A DNA stretch of 42,445 nucleotides from Cellulophaga sp. BC115SP (GTDB lineage Bacteria > Bacteroidota > Bacteroidia > Cytophagales > Spirosomataceae), in NCBI RefSeq assembly GCF_009905545.1, contig NZ_JAAALB010000050.1, positions 1 to 42,445 on the forward strand, in the 5' to 3' direction. Both the position numbers and the translations under genes were made by a program. The notes beneath the pieces are model-generated. The model ran no database searches, was not told where the DNA came from, and saw only the letters and a list, made by a program, of their open reading frames with translations. The stretch's first letter is position 1. Each line of letters starts with the position of its first letter. Of the stretch, positions 24,411 through 32,155 are shown one piece after another.

Positions 24411-24479
24411 ATCATTCCATAATTCAACATTTAACCACAAGAAGTTTAAACAAACGATGTTAAGAAAAGTACTACAACG

Positions 24480-25064
24480 ATGAAAAGTACCATAAAAGAG
24501 AATATAGAAGAGAAGTTGAAGCAAGAATTGACCATTGAGGAGTATGAAAAATTCACTTTGCTTTTAGAGCCATTGACCATTCAAAAAAAACAACAACTTG
24601 TAACTGAAGATAGAGTATGTAAATACCTCTATTTTGTGGAAGAAGGAGTCCTGCATTCATTTTTGACTGACGATAATGGAGAAAACCATACAATACAGTT
24701 TGGCTTTGAAGGACATTGGATTTCAGATTTATACAGTTTTGTTAGTAACACTACTGCTACTTTTAATATTGAAGCATTAGAAGAAACAACTATACTGGCG
24801 ATATCGAAAAGTAATTTTGAAAAAGCACTTAATGATATTCCTAAATTTGAACGTTTCTTTAGAATATTAATACAAAACGCTTATATTCAATCACAACATC
24901 GTATTGCTAAAAATTATAGTGATGATGCTGAGCACCGTTATTTAGCCCTTATTAAACAACAACCTGACCTTCTGCAACGTGTTCCACAATATTTAGTAGC
25001 TTCTTATTTGGGGATTAAACCGCAATCGTTGAGTCGTATTCGACAAAATTTATCCAAAAAATAA
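24480..25064 (+). CDS. Crp/Fnr-family transcriptional regulator 2
   Basis: 194 residues. CKYLYFVEEGVLHSFLTDDNGENHTIQFGFEGHWISDLYSF is the effector domain and VASYLGIKPQSLSRIRQN the recognition helix region. It is clearly paralogous to regulator 1 (shared VCK, HTIQF/HNIQF, EGxWIxDLxSF, ASYLGIxPQxLSxIR). A dyad TTCAC-ATAG-GTGAA begins 15 bp after its stop codon and belongs to the promoter of the next gene. Both regulators may bind the same 14-bp sites. Confidence 0.9.
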   Translation: MKSTIKENIEEKLKQELTIEEYEKFTLLLEPLTIQKKQQLVTEDRVCKYLYFVEEGVLHSFLTDDNGENHTIQFGFEGHWISDLYSFVSNTTATFNIEALEETTILAISKSNFEKALNDIPKFERFFRILIQNAYIQSQHRIAKNYSDDAEHRYLALIKQQPDLLQRVPQYLVASYLGIKPQSLSRIRQNLSKK

Positions 25065-25078
25065 ACTCAATTACTTTA

Positions 25079-25126
25079 TTCACATAGGTGAACGAAAGCC
25101 AATCGTTGTAAGCCCCAACTTTGCAT
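25079..25126 (+). promoter_or_regulatory. Dyad-controlled promoter of the SnoaL-like gene
   Basis: TTCAC-ATAG-GTGAA (25079-25092), a perfect 5-4-5 dyad, then CAACTTTG (25116-25123), one base off TAnnTTTG. The dyad centre to final G distance is 37.5 bp, identical to that at the egt promoter, and ATAGGTGAACGA, N20 and TTTGCAT are shared with it. Confidence 0.7.
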
Positions 25127-25170
25127 CATCAATCAATAAGGATTGCATCAGTCTTTAAACAGTTAGAAAA

Positions 25171-25743
25171 ATGCAAAAGTTATCAATTATCGCAACAACA
25201 GTTTTATTAACATTTTCATTCATCACAATTTTTGCTCAAAGTAAACAAAATAGTCAAGCAGAAATAACAGCATTAAGAAATCAACTAAATGAAATAACGA
25301 AAGCAAATAGTGAAGTACAAAAGCATTTAGCCACGTTTGAAACTTTGGATTATCAAGTTTTTAGTAATCAAGAATGGAACAGATTACACGAAAGCCATTC
25401 AAAAAACATTAAAGTATATTGGCCAGACGGGCATATAACAGAAGGTATAGAAATTCATATAGAAGACCTAAAAAAACTTTTTGTATATGCTCCAGACACT
25501 CGTATAAAGGTTCATCCAATCAAATTTGGCTCAGGAAAATTTACAGCTGTGACAGGGGTTTTTGAAGGAACATTTACCAAACCGATGCCAATTGGTAATG
25601 GTAAGTTCATACAACCTACTGGTAAATCATTTAAAATGCCTATGGCTACAGTTGGTATTTGGGGTGAAGATGGAACAATGATCGAAGAACATCTTTTTTG
25701 GGATAACCAAACCTACGCCAACCAAATAGGTTTAGGGAATTAG
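25171..25743 (+). CDS. Secreted SnoaL-like ester-cyclase-family protein
   Basis: 190 residues with a signal peptide (cleavage likely after TIFAQ), a short coiled-coil-like stretch (AEITALRNQLNEITKANSEVQ) and a SnoaL-like domain: NIKVYWPDGHITEGIEIHIEDLKKLFVYAPDTRIKVHPIKFGSGKFTAVTGVFEGTF, with conserved WPDG, HP and EEHLFWDNQTY at the end. The WDN/FWDNQ ending is common in ester cyclases of this superfamily. The substrate is unknown. It has its own promoter and is followed by a hairpin terminator. Confidence 0.8.
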   Translation: MQKLSIIATTVLLTFSFITIFAQSKQNSQAEITALRNQLNEITKANSEVQKHLATFETLDYQVFSNQEWNRLHESHSKNIKVYWPDGHITEGIEIHIEDLKKLFVYAPDTRIKVHPIKFGSGKFTAVTGVFEGTFTKPMPIGNGKFIQPTGKSFKMPMATVGIWGEDGTMIEEHLFWDNQTYANQIGLGN

Positions 25744-25752
25744 GGTCGTTGA

Positions 25753-25777
25753 CTGAGGTATTGCTATAATACCTCAG
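25753..25777 (+). terminator. Intrinsic terminator
   Basis: Perfect 10-bp stem CTGAGGTATT / AATACCTCAG with a 5-nt loop, then CTTTCCTTTTC, 10 bp after the stop codon at 25741-25743. Confidence 0.8.
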
Positions 25778-25804
25778 CTTTCCTTTTCATTATTAAAATT
25801 GACT

Positions 25805-25820
25805 TTTACACTCCTGTAAA
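25805..25820. promoter_or_regulatory. Dyad just upstream of the dioxygenase gene
   Basis: TTTACA-CTCC-TGTAAA, 6-bp arms with 4-bp centre, 7 bp before the ATG at 25828. It has the spacing of Crp/Fnr-type sites but a different centre from the rTAG dyads; the position so close to the start would suit repression. Confidence 0.3.
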
Positions 25821-25827
25821 CAGTAAA

Positions 25828-26706
25828 ATGGAACGCAAATATTTTTTGAAGACGATGGCTACTTTGCCTTTAATCTCTCATGATATGACCCTCAATGCTC
25901 TCAAGAACATTACGGATGGCTTTTTTAATACTAAAAAAATGCCTGTTTTGTTTATCGGACATGGTCATCCAATGAATGCGTTGTTTGATAATAATTTTAC
26001 CCAAAAATTATTGTCAATTGGAAAACAAATAGAAAAACCCAATGCTATTATGGTTATTTCAGCACACTGGGAAACTCGTGGCACTTTTGTTTCTGTAAAT
26101 AATCAGCCCAAAACAATTTATGATTTTGGAGGATTCGACAAACGCTTATTTGATATAAAATATGAACCCAAAGGGCATCCAGCGTTAGCCCAAGAAGTGA
26201 TAGAATTAGCTAAAGATTTTTATGTAAAAGGGGATCATTCAATGGGGCTAGACCACGGTGCGTGGACTATTCTAAAATATTTATTTCCTAAAGTAGATGT
26301 ACCAGTTTTTCAATTGAGTATTGATTATACACAACCTGCTGAATATCATTTTCAGTTAGCCAATAAGCTGAAAAAATTAAGAGAAAAAGGTGTATTGATT
26401 ATTGGTAGTGGGAATATCGTTCATAATTTGAGCATACTAGATTGGAGAAATATAGATGCGAAACCACAAGAATGGGCAGTAGAATTTGATGAATTAGTAA
26501 AATCGAGGCTAAATAAACAAGATTTCTCGTCGCTTATTAAATATGAGCAGTTTGGGAAATTAGCCCAAATGGCAATTCCTACGAACGACCATTATTTGCC
26601 CATGATCTATACGTTAGGTTTAGTAGAGAAGAGAGAAACAGTAAAGTATCTTTTTGAAGGCATACAGTATGGAACTATTAGTATGCGTTGTTATGAGATT
26701 TCTTAA
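25828..26706 (+). CDS. LigB-family 4,5-DOPA-extradiol-dioxygenase-like protein
   Basis: 292 residues. MPVLFIGHGHPMNAL (38-52), VISAHWETRG, HSMGLDHGAWTILKYLFP and IGSGNIVHNL are the metal-site and active-site blocks of the YgiD/DODA family (class III extradiol dioxygenases, with a divalent metal held by histidines). An N-terminal extension of 37 residues precedes the family's usual start at M38; it is not a clear signal peptide. Family members open the ring of DOPA-like catechols in plants, whereas the bacterial function is mostly unproven. Confidence 0.88.
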   Translation: MERKYFLKTMATLPLISHDMTLNALKNITDGFFNTKKMPVLFIGHGHPMNALFDNNFTQKLLSIGKQIEKPNAIMVISAHWETRGTFVSVNNQPKTIYDFGGFDKRLFDIKYEPKGHPALAQEVIELAKDFYVKGDHSMGLDHGAWTILKYLFPKVDVPVFQLSIDYTQPAEYHFQLANKLKKLREKGVLIIGSGNIVHNLSILDWRNIDAKPQEWAVEFDELVKSRLNKQDFSSLIKYEQFGKLAQMAIPTNDHYLPMIYTLGLVEKRETVKYLFEGIQYGTISMRCYEIS

Positions 26707-26717
26707 TAATTGTACAA

Positions 26718-27437
26718 GTGAAAAAAAATATAGTTTCTTTAATTTTCTTAATCATGATGACATCAAACTCACAGAGTGGATATGCTAAAGGTGATACAAC
26801 TCTATTATATTATGTAGCTCGCCCTCCGAAAGTTCAAAATCAAAAGCCTTCATTATTAATTCTTTTACATGGCGTTGGGAGTAATGAGCAAGATTTATTT
26901 CGCATTGCTAACAGCTTACCAGATAATTTTTTAGTGATTAGTGCTAGAGCTCCATTTACTATTTCAGAAGGAAGATATAAATGGTATGATGTTGATTTTT
27001 CTTCGGGTAGTCCACGATTTAATGCAGAACAAGCTGAAAAAAGTAGATTAGTTATCTTAAGTTTTATCAATGAGCTTAAAGAAAAACACTCATTTAATGA
27101 AAATGAGATTTATTTAGGTGGTTTTAGCCAAGGAGCAATCATGTCTTTTAGTGTAGGGCTTACTCGACCAGACAAAGTAAAAGGAGTTATTGCCCTGAGC
27201 GGGAGAGTATTAAGTGACATCAAACCCAAGATTGCAGAGCAAAATAAATTGAACGGCCTGAAAGTCTTAGTAATTCATGGCACCAAAGATGAAGTATTAA
27301 GCATTAATTACGCCCGACAATGCAAGCATTTATTAGATAGCCTGCATATTCAGAATACCTATTTTGAACTAAACATGGGTCATACTATTACAAGCGAGGT
27401 CACTGATCTAATAAGTAAATGGCTTAAAGCTGAATAA
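26718..27437 (+). CDS. Phospholipase/carboxylesterase-family hydrolase
   Basis: 239 residues starting with GTG at 26718, 11 bp after the dioxygenase stop. A signal-like N-terminus (MKKNIVSLIFLIMMTSNSQSGYA) precedes an alpha/beta hydrolase of the PF02230 group: LILLHGVGSNEQDLF (oxyanion region), nucleophile S137 in GGFSQGA, an aspartate in IHGTKDEVLS and the histidine in MGHTITSEV. Probably an exported or periplasmic esterase of short acyl groups; co-transcribed with the dioxygenase. Confidence 0.85.
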   Translation: MKKNIVSLIFLIMMTSNSQSGYAKGDTTLLYYVARPPKVQNQKPSLLILLHGVGSNEQDLFRIANSLPDNFLVISARAPFTISEGRYKWYDVDFSSGSPRFNAEQAEKSRLVILSFINELKEKHSFNENEIYLGGFSQGAIMSFSVGLTRPDKVKGVIALSGRVLSDIKPKIAEQNKLNGLKVLVIHGTKDEVLSINYARQCKHLLDSLHIQNTYFELNMGHTITSEVTDLISKWLKAE

Positions 27438-27495
27438 GTTTTAGCTTTCATTGTAAATATAATGAACTGTTTTTTATATAAACTAACGCCATTTC

Positions 27496-27539
27496 TTAAT
27501 GTAGATTAAGTGTAGCTTTTTTACATATATCTAATTTTG
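27496..27539 (+). promoter_or_regulatory. Dyad-controlled promoter of the second SnoaL-like gene
   Basis: TTAAT-GTAG-ATTAA (27496-27509) with TAATTTTG (27532-27539) downstream; the dyad centre to final G distance is 36.5 bp, within 1 bp of the other two promoters of this type. Confidence 0.65.
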
Positions 27540-27586
27540 TGCATTGAAATAATTTTTATCAGATTAAATAAACAATATTTTTAACC

Positions 27587-27937
27587 ATGCAAGATTCAAC
27601 AACAAACGACGTTTTGATGCACCACCTTACTGCTTTTGGCAATAATGATTTAGCCGAAATTATGCTTGATTATACAGAAGAGTCAGAAGTACTTACAGCA
27701 ACAGGAGCTATCAAAGGGTTGAGTGCTATTACTGCATTTTTTTCAGATTTATTTATCACAATCCCTACAGGTTCAGATTTTGAAATGAAGCAATTAACCG
27801 TTACCGAAAACGTAGCTCATATCATCTGGGCAAGTGAATCGGAAGTTGCTGCTATTCCGTTTGGCACTGATACATTTGTGATGGAAAATGGAAAAATTAA
27901 ATTCCATACCGTATCTGCCGATATAAAATATAAATAA
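27587..27937 (+). CDS. SnoaL/NTF2-like cytoplasmic protein
   Basis: 116 residues, no signal peptide. HHLTAFGNNDLAEIMLDYTEESEVLTATGAIKGLSAITAFFSDLF is the typical helix-strand opening of SnoaL-like folds, followed by strands with VAHIIWASESE and DTFVMENGKIKFHT. Function unknown. It is single, with its own dyad-bearing promoter, so it probably belongs to the same regulon as the genes at 21088 and 25171. Confidence 0.78.
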   Translation: MQDSTTNDVLMHHLTAFGNNDLAEIMLDYTEESEVLTATGAIKGLSAITAFFSDLFITIPTGSDFEMKQLTVTENVAHIIWASESEVAAIPFGTDTFVMENGKIKFHTVSADIKYK

Positions 27938-28093
27938 TTAGCCATGGCCAATTCCAGAGAAATTAAAATTGTACAAAGATATTATTCTAAATAATAGAAA
28001 GATTTCAACCAAACTGATAAATTATACTTACAAATTAAGACTTTAAGTTCAAATTTAACTGTAGGTTTATTCTTTAACGCTAACTAATCAGGT

Positions 28094-28759
28094 ATGAAAT
28101 CGCTCATAAGTTTCTTAATAATAGGCATTTCTATAAACGCATTGGGGCAGCAAGTCAACTTGTCTGCTCCAAATCTTTTACCCAATCAGGTATATATGTC
28201 ATCCGAAAAACTGGATGGCAAAAAAGTGATTAAGGTAATCAAAGATTCTACCTTAGAAGCAGTGGACGAAGCCACGTTTGTTAAAATCAAGGATGCTGAT
28301 TTTAAAGATGGCATCATTGAGGTGATGGTACTGAGCAGATTACACGCAAAAGCCCGCCCATCTGATAGAGGATTCATTGGAATTGCTTATCGAATCAATG
28401 CCGACAACTCAAAATTTGAATGTATGTACATTCGTCCAACCAATGGACGGGCAGATGACCAAATTCGTCGAAATCATTCCATTCAATATTTTTCTTTCCC
28501 CGATTTTAAATTTACTCGATTGCGAAAAGAATCGCCCGAAATGTATGAATCATATACAGATATGGGCTTAAACGAGTGGATAAAAATTAAGATTGAGGTA
28601 AAAGGCAAGCAAGCAAAACTATTTTTGAATGGGAATAAACAGCCTTCATTGGTGGTAAATGACCTCAAAATGGGAGCAGATGTTTCTGGAGCTTTAGGCT
28701 TATTTGTAGATGTTGGAACAGAAGGGTATTTTAGAGATTTGAAGGTAACAAAATGGTAA
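28094..28759 (+). CDS. Secreted LamG/concanavalin-like protein, copy 2
   Basis: 221 residues with a signal peptide (MKSLISFLIIGISINALGQ). It is a paralogue of the protein at 20304-21047: DFKDGIIEVMVLSR, GFIGIAYRINADNS, YIRPTNGRADDQIRRNHSIQYFSFPDFKF, NEWIKIKIEV and GALGLFVDVGTEGYFRDLKVTKW line up in order. The RNHxxQYFSxPDFKF block is nearly identical. No catalytic residues recognised. Ends 25 bp before a terminator hairpin. Confidence 0.75.
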   Translation: MKSLISFLIIGISINALGQQVNLSAPNLLPNQVYMSSEKLDGKKVIKVIKDSTLEAVDEATFVKIKDADFKDGIIEVMVLSRLHAKARPSDRGFIGIAYRINADNSKFECMYIRPTNGRADDQIRRNHSIQYFSFPDFKFTRLRKESPEMYESYTDMGLNEWIKIKIEVKGKQAKLFLNGNKQPSLVVNDLKMGADVSGALGLFVDVGTEGYFRDLKVTKW

Positions 28760-28784
28760 TTTTTGCTGAATGTAAAGAGTAAAG

Positions 28785-28819
28785 CCATCAAGAGGTGAAC
28801 ATTGTCTTCTTCTTGATGG
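28785..28819 (+). terminator. Intrinsic terminator between convergent genes
   Basis: CCATCAAGA / TCTTGATGG 9-bp stem with a 17-nt loop followed by TTTTGTTTATCTTT on the plus strand, just past the stop codon at 28757-28759 and before the convergent gene ending at 28826. Confidence 0.7.
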
Positions 28820-28825
28820 TTTTGT

Positions 28826-29485
28826 TTATCTTTCTCCCTCAATTTCCTTTTGAATCATAGTACGAGCATCTTCGGCAGCAATTGGTCTTACTACCCTTTT
28901 CGTAACCTTCCAACCGTCTGTTGTTCGCACGAGGGTATATTTATTGATGGTAAGCTGATAAATTGAAAAACCAGGAGAAACGCCTTTTCCTGCAAGCTTT
29001 ACATGAGAGGCGGCAGAATCGGGCATGACAATGAGTAAGTACCCTGTGGCAACCGCACTATCGCCCTTGAGTTTGATATGTGGAAGCATCGCCAAATGAG
29101 TCATTCCTGCTTTTATCGCCACTTTTTGTTCGGGAGCGTTTATAATTTTTAGGACTTCTTCTCGCCCTTTATCTTGCTTTACACCTCTGTCGAAAGTAGC
29201 ATCTTCTGTAAACATTTTTGTCCAATACGATTCGGAAGCAACATCAGAGCTAAACGCAGAACCTGCCAAAAGATTTAAGATTTCGAGTCTATCTTCTGTG
29301 GCTCTTAGGCGAGCAAGAAGTTGTTCGGTCTTCGATGCTCTTTTATCGGTATCGTGAGCTATGTTGTTTCTTTTGGCTATTGCTGAGTTTTTAGTTTCAA
29401 TCTTCTGAGCGAAAAGCAGATTTGACATCAATAAGAAGCATACTTGAAGTACAAATTGCTTAGTAAAATTAATTAAGCTTTTCAT
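28826..29485 (-). CDS. Secreted SnoaL-like protein
   Basis: 219 residues from the ATG at 29485 (MKSLINFTKQFVLQVCFLLMSNLLFAQ, a good signal peptide); a start nine codons upstream would spoil it. The mature part has a polar stretch, then TEDRLEILNLLAGSAFSSDVASESYWTKMFTEDATFDRGVKQDKGREEVLKIIN, the opening of an SnoaL_4-type NTF2 fold, with strands MTHLAMLPHIKLKGDSAVATGYLLIV and YTLVRTTDGWKVTKRVVRP. Function unknown. A TTTCA-ATAG-ATTAA sequence (29486-29499) abuts its start codon. Confidence 0.78.
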   Translation of the reverse strand: MKSLINFTKQFVLQVCFLLMSNLLFAQKIETKNSAIAKRNNIAHDTDKRASKTEQLLARLRATEDRLEILNLLAGSAFSSDVASESYWTKMFTEDATFDRGVKQDKGREEVLKIINAPEQKVAIKAGMTHLAMLPHIKLKGDSAVATGYLLIVMPDSAASHVKLAGKGVSPGFSIYQLTINKYTLVRTTDGWKVTKRVVRPIAAEDARTMIQKEIEGER

Positions 29486-29531
29486 TTTCAATAGATTAAA
29501 GTTATTTTGCAAAACATTAAATACTTCAACA

Positions 29532-29849
29532 TTATACTTGATAATCTTCTCTTACGGGACAAAATATATCAAATATTTTACATTTTGTAAGTGCTTTTCC
29601 TCCATGTATAACATGGGGAGCAATCACCGCTATTTGTCCGTTCTCATATACTTTTGTTTGCTCACCCACGGTCAATTCAAACTTTCCTTCTAAAACCTGC
29701 GTGACTTGTTCATGGAAATGTTGGTGCATGGGCAAAATTGCTCCTTCTTCAACATCCCAATAACCCAAAGTCATATTTTCTGTATGAATAAACCTTGCCT
29801 TAAATCCCTTTATGATTTCTTTTTGAGGTAGTGAATCTATATCAATCAT
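29532..29849 (-). CDS. Cupin-domain protein
   Basis: 105 residues, a single cupin. Motif 1 is HQHFHEQVTQVLEGKFEL, with two histidines and a glutamate for metal binding; motif 2 is GQIAVIAPHVIHGGKAL. It overlaps the end of the small membrane-protein gene by 8 bp and so belongs to the minus-strand catabolic operon. Small cupins of this form can be isomerases, dioxygenases or ligand-binding proteins; the reaction is unknown. Confidence 0.85.
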   Translation of the reverse strand: MIDIDSLPQKEIIKGFKARFIHTENMTLGYWDVEEGAILPMHQHFHEQVTQVLEGKFELTVGEQTKVYENGQIAVIAPHVIHGGKALTKCKIFDIFCPVREDYQV

Positions 29850-30102
29850 CGTTTTTATTTGTATTATTTTTGTCTTTTTTCCATTTAAGAAAACCTCGAA
29901 GATTCATCATTAAAAAGAAAATATTTCCTACACTTATACCAAAACTTTGCATTTTGAAGACTCCCAAATATATCCAAAGGGCATTAGCAAGTATATAAGA
30001 AATAAAACCTATGCGATTTTTGTTACCAATTAGATAAACAGCGAATAAACTTGCAGCCATTGCCAACCAATCTAAACCATAATATTTGAGATAAACATCC
30101 AT
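29842..30102 (-). CDS. Small PnuC-like membrane protein
   Basis: 86 residues with three hydrophobic segments (LDWLAMAASLFAVYLIG, IGFISYILANALWIYLGVF, VGNIFFLMMNLRGFLKW) and a charged tail. The YLIGNKNRxGFxxYIxANxLWI and NxRGFxxW patterns resemble half of a PnuC/nicotinamide mononucleotide transporter. It is short for a stand-alone transporter, so it may act as an oligomer. It lies 20 bp after the SDR gene and overlaps the cupin gene. Confidence 0.6.
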   Translation of the reverse strand: MDVYLKYYGLDWLAMAASLFAVYLIGNKNRIGFISYILANALWIYLGVFKMQSFGISVGNIFFLMMNLRGFLKWKKDKNNTNKNDD

Positions 30103-30122
30103 GATGACACTGTGTTATGTTT

Positions 30123-30917
30123 TTAATGAATATGAATTCCTCCATTAACATCAATCGTCGCTCCTGTTACAAAGCCTGAAAGGTCAGAAGCTAAAAAAAG
30201 ACAAGCTCCTGCTAATTCAGCCGTTTTTCCAACACGTCTTAACGGAATACCCACTACTACGTTATTTAATTGTTCTTCAGAAAGTCCGTCTAACATGGGC
30301 GTTTCTATCATGGCAGGACAAATGACGTTGGCACGAATATTCATCGGAGCAAATTCTCTGGCGATTGAACGAGTTAAGCTAATTACGCCACCTTTTGAAG
30401 CAGCATAATGAGAGCCACCGACTAATCCTCCCCCACGCTGACCCGCCAAAGAAGCCAAATTGACGATAACCCCTGCTTGTTTTTCAGCAAAAACTTTCAA
30501 AACACTTTTGCAAATATTGAACGTACCTTTGAGGTTTACGTCCATGATTAAATCATAATCTTGCTCATTAATCGACAGCATTCCTTCTGATTTTACAATG
30601 CCTGCACAATTCACCAAGCAGTCAATTGTACCAAAATGTGCAACCGCTTTTTGAATGGCATCGTCACAAGCTGTCGTACTTCTTACATCACATTGCAGAC
30701 AAATTATTTCTGTTTTTTTCCCGATTTGTGTTTCAAGATGTTTGGTTAAATCATTGGCAATCTGCTCGTTCATGACCAAATCTAAAATCACTAATTTTGC
30801 TCCATGAGCCGCAAAAAGTTCTGCCGTTCCATACCCGATACTCCTGATGGATGCCGCTCCTGTAATGACACAAACTTTATTTTGGAGCTGTAAAAACTGG
30901 TATTTAATATTTTCCAT
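30123..30917 (-). CDS. Short-chain dehydrogenase/reductase
   Basis: 264 residues. NAD(P) binding at VITGAASIRSIGYGTAELF (18-35, with an unusual two-residue enlargement of the glycine motif), CDVRS, NCAG at 103-106, and the catalytic S156, Y171 and K175 (SLAGQRGG, HYAASKGG). The C-terminus DLSGFVTGATIDVNGG is the usual FabG-like ending. It starts 5 bp before the thiolase gene ends, in the same operon, and probably oxidises a hydroxyl group of the pathway intermediate. Substrate unknown. Confidence 0.88.
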   Translation of the reverse strand: MENIKYQFLQLQNKVCVITGAASIRSIGYGTAELFAAHGAKLVILDLVMNEQIANDLTKHLETQIGKKTEIICLQCDVRSTTACDDAIQKAVAHFGTIDCLVNCAGIVKSEGMLSINEQDYDLIMDVNLKGTFNICKSVLKVFAEKQAGVIVNLASLAGQRGGGLVGGSHYAASKGGVISLTRSIAREFAPMNIRANVICPAMIETPMLDGLSEEQLNNVVVGIPLRRVGKTAELAGACLFLASDLSGFVTGATIDVNGGIHIH

Positions 30918-30922
30918 TTTTC

Positions 30923-32137
30923 TTAAAGGGTAACATTTTCAATAATTACAGCATAACCCATGCCTACGCCAACACACATAGAGGCAAGAGCATATTTTTT
31001 CTTTGAACGAAGTAGCTCATTTACAGCAGCTTGAATAATTCGAGTACCCGACATGCCAAGCGGATGCCCCATTGCAATTGCTCCACCGTTGGGGTTTACT
31101 CTTGCGTCGTCATCGGCAATGCCCAAATTGCGGGTAACGGCTAAACATTGTGCGGCAAAGGCTTCATTAAACTCAAATACATCTATTTGGTCGAGGGTTA
31201 AGCCTGCTTTTTTCAAAGCTTTTTGGCTTGCTCCGACTGGGCCAATGCCCATAATTTTAGGTTCAACCCCCACTACTGCCGAGGCTACAATTCTTGCTTT
31301 TGGGCTAAAGTTGTAGTGGTTGATAGCTTCTTCCGAAGTAATCAACATGGCGGCTGCTCCATCGTTGAGTCCCGAGGCATTTCCTGCGGTTACAGTGCCG
31401 TTTTCTTTTTTGAAAATGGGTTTTAATTTTGATAAAATTTCAAGCGAAGTATTTCCTTTGATAAATTCATCTTTTTCAAAAACAGTAATATTCCCTTTTT
31501 TATCTGCCATTTCTACTTTCACAATTTCTTCGGCCAACACGCCATTTTGTTGGGCTACGAAGGCTTTTTGTTGCGAACGAAAGGCAAATAAATCTTGGTC
31601 TTCACGGCTAATTTTATACATCTCTGCCAAGTTTTCAGCCGTTACGCCCATGGCATCTGTGCCATACATTTTGTGTAACTTGGGGTTCACGAATCGCCAA
31701 CCAAAACTTGAGTCGAATAGTTGAACATCGCCCCCAAAAGGTTTAGAAGATTTACCCATTACCATTGGGCCACGAGTCATGTGTTCCATACCTCCTGCAA
31801 TAAAAATATCGCCATCGTCTGCTTTGATGGCTCGGTTGGCATGAATTACAGCCGACATTCCCGACGAACACAAACGATTGACGGTTTCGCCCGGAACAGT
31901 ATATGGAATTCCCGCCAATAGCAATGCCATACGAGCCACGTTTCGGTTGTCTTCTCCTGCTTGATTATGACAACCTAAAATCACATCGTCGATTAATTCT
32001 AACGGTAGATTAGGGTTTCTTTTGATAAGTTCTTGAATCGGTAAAGCTGCCAAATCATCGGCACGAAGATTTGATAAGCTACCGCCCAAACTTCCAATGG
32101 GGGTCCGAATAGCGTCAATTATATAGGATTGTTTCAT
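30923..32137 (-). CDS. Thiolase, 3-oxoadipyl-CoA-thiolase-like
   Basis: 404 residues from the ATG at 32137 (MKQSYIIDAIRTPIG); a TTG three codons upstream is less likely. Nucleophile C90 in VNRLCSSGMS, histidine in NPNGGAIAMGHPLGMSG and acid/base cysteine in ASMCVGVGMG are intact. IDDVILGCHNQAGEDNRNVARMA and GWRFVNPKL are strongly reminiscent of PcaF/PaaJ-type 3-oxoadipyl-CoA thiolases. It would cleave a 3-oxoacyl-CoA to acetyl-CoA and a shorter acyl-CoA. The pathway partners here are the CoA transferase, hydratase and 3-hydroxyacyl-CoA dehydrogenase. Confidence 0.9.
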   Translation of the reverse strand: MKQSYIIDAIRTPIGSLGGSLSNLRADDLAALPIQELIKRNPNLPLELIDDVILGCHNQAGEDNRNVARMALLLAGIPYTVPGETVNRLCSSGMSAVIHANRAIKADDGDIFIAGGMEHMTRGPMVMGKSSKPFGGDVQLFDSSFGWRFVNPKLHKMYGTDAMGVTAENLAEMYKISREDQDLFAFRSQQKAFVAQQNGVLAEEIVKVEMADKKGNITVFEKDEFIKGNTSLEILSKLKPIFKKENGTVTAGNASGLNDGAAAMLITSEEAINHYNFSPKARIVASAVVGVEPKIMGIGPVGASQKALKKAGLTLDQIDVFEFNEAFAAQCLAVTRNLGIADDDARVNPNGGAIAMGHPLGMSGTRIIQAAVNELLRSKKKYALASMCVGVGMGYAVIIENVTL

Positions 32138-32155
32138 AAAATTCAATAAATAAAT

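Noticed and set aside
25805-25820. Member of the rTAG dyad family before the dioxygenase gene
   Set aside because: Spacing matches but the centre is CTCC and the arms are TTTACA, so it is listed separately.
29486-29499. Further activator site of the rTAG dyad type
   Set aside because: TTTCA-ATAG-ATTAA abuts the start codon with no TAnnTTTG box at the right distance; kept only as a weak relative of the motif.
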